A stretch of 64,000 nucleotides of DNA from NCBI GenBank assembly GCA_009829735.1, contig CM020618.1, positions 42,298,878 through 42,362,877 on the forward strand. Reading direction: 5' to 3'. Shown here in pieces: positions 63,899 to 64,000 of the stretch. Both the position numbers and the translations under genes were made by a program. Numbering within the stretch: position 1 is the stretch's first letter; each line of letters starts with the position of its first letter. The DNA comes from Pyropia yezoensis (Eukaryota > Rhodophyta > Bangiophyceae > Bangiales > Bangiaceae). The notes under the pieces were generated by a model that was given only the letters and a program-made list of their open reading frames with translations, did no database searches and had not been told where the DNA came from.

Positions 63899-64000
63899 CG
63901 CAGGCGAAAGCGCCAGCTTCCCGCCCCCCCCCGCTCACAAGATGCAGAACCCTCCGCGGCGGCGGCGGTAGCAGCGGCGGCGGCGGTGGCAAGCGGCGGT

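Overview
The window is GC-rich nuclear DNA of a eukaryote. It has LTR retrotransposons, remnants of DNA transposons, satellites, long GCC/GCG low-complexity tracts and only a few compact genes. The very high GC, the near-intronless genes and a mitochondrial gamma-carbonic-anhydrase-like protein fit a bangiophyte red alga such as Porphyra or Pyropia. That is a guess from composition and gene content, not a proof.

Layout. 1-8923: a Ty3/gypsy chromovirus on the minus strand (E1), cut by the window edge and carrying three nonsense mutations. It sits in a degenerate satellite of about 170 bp (8925-10130). 11672-14182: two host-like genes, a gamma-carbonic-anhydrase-like protein and a small TMEM35/DoxX-like membrane protein. 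14.2-19.7 kb: GC-rich low-complexity DNA. 19.8-20.3 kb: a broken acetoacetyl-CoA-synthetase-like remnant. 21.2-23.0 kb: N-terminal part of a CACTA/KDZ-like transposase. 23622-34338: a complete 10.7-kb chromovirus (E2) with 364-bp LTRs and a 5-bp target duplication. 35.3-44.9 kb: a SET-domain protein, an unknown protein with in-frame stops, a transposase C-terminal-like protein and a spliced unknown gene. 46.9-55 kb: low-complexity DNA around a two-repeat protein. 55.1-57.7 kb: a tyrosine-recombinase fragment and a protein recalling Crypton DNA-binding domains. 57768-63893: E3, a young internally deleted relative of E1 with perfect target duplications and a chimeric 5' end.

How the parts fit. 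E1 and E2 share one plan: LTR, primer-binding site for the same tRNA, gag with a zinc knuckle, a GGGAAAC -1 frameshift site just before the gag stop, pol in the order PR-RT-RNaseH-IN-chromodomain, then an extra gene on the opposite strand between pol and the 3' LTR. The two antisense proteins are divergent but share a recognisable core. A hand tally of E1 against E3 suggests purifying selection on this gene.

The most unusual signal is that the internal coding sequence of these elements is studded with short, mostly perfect inverted repeats (5-11-bp arms, 0-9-nt centres). In E1/E3 many centre on CAA(C/G)TTG, with arms that differ between sites but stay self-complementary. I saw nothing like it in the host-like genes of the window. 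No search or shuffling test could be run, so counts are by eye and are lower bounds.
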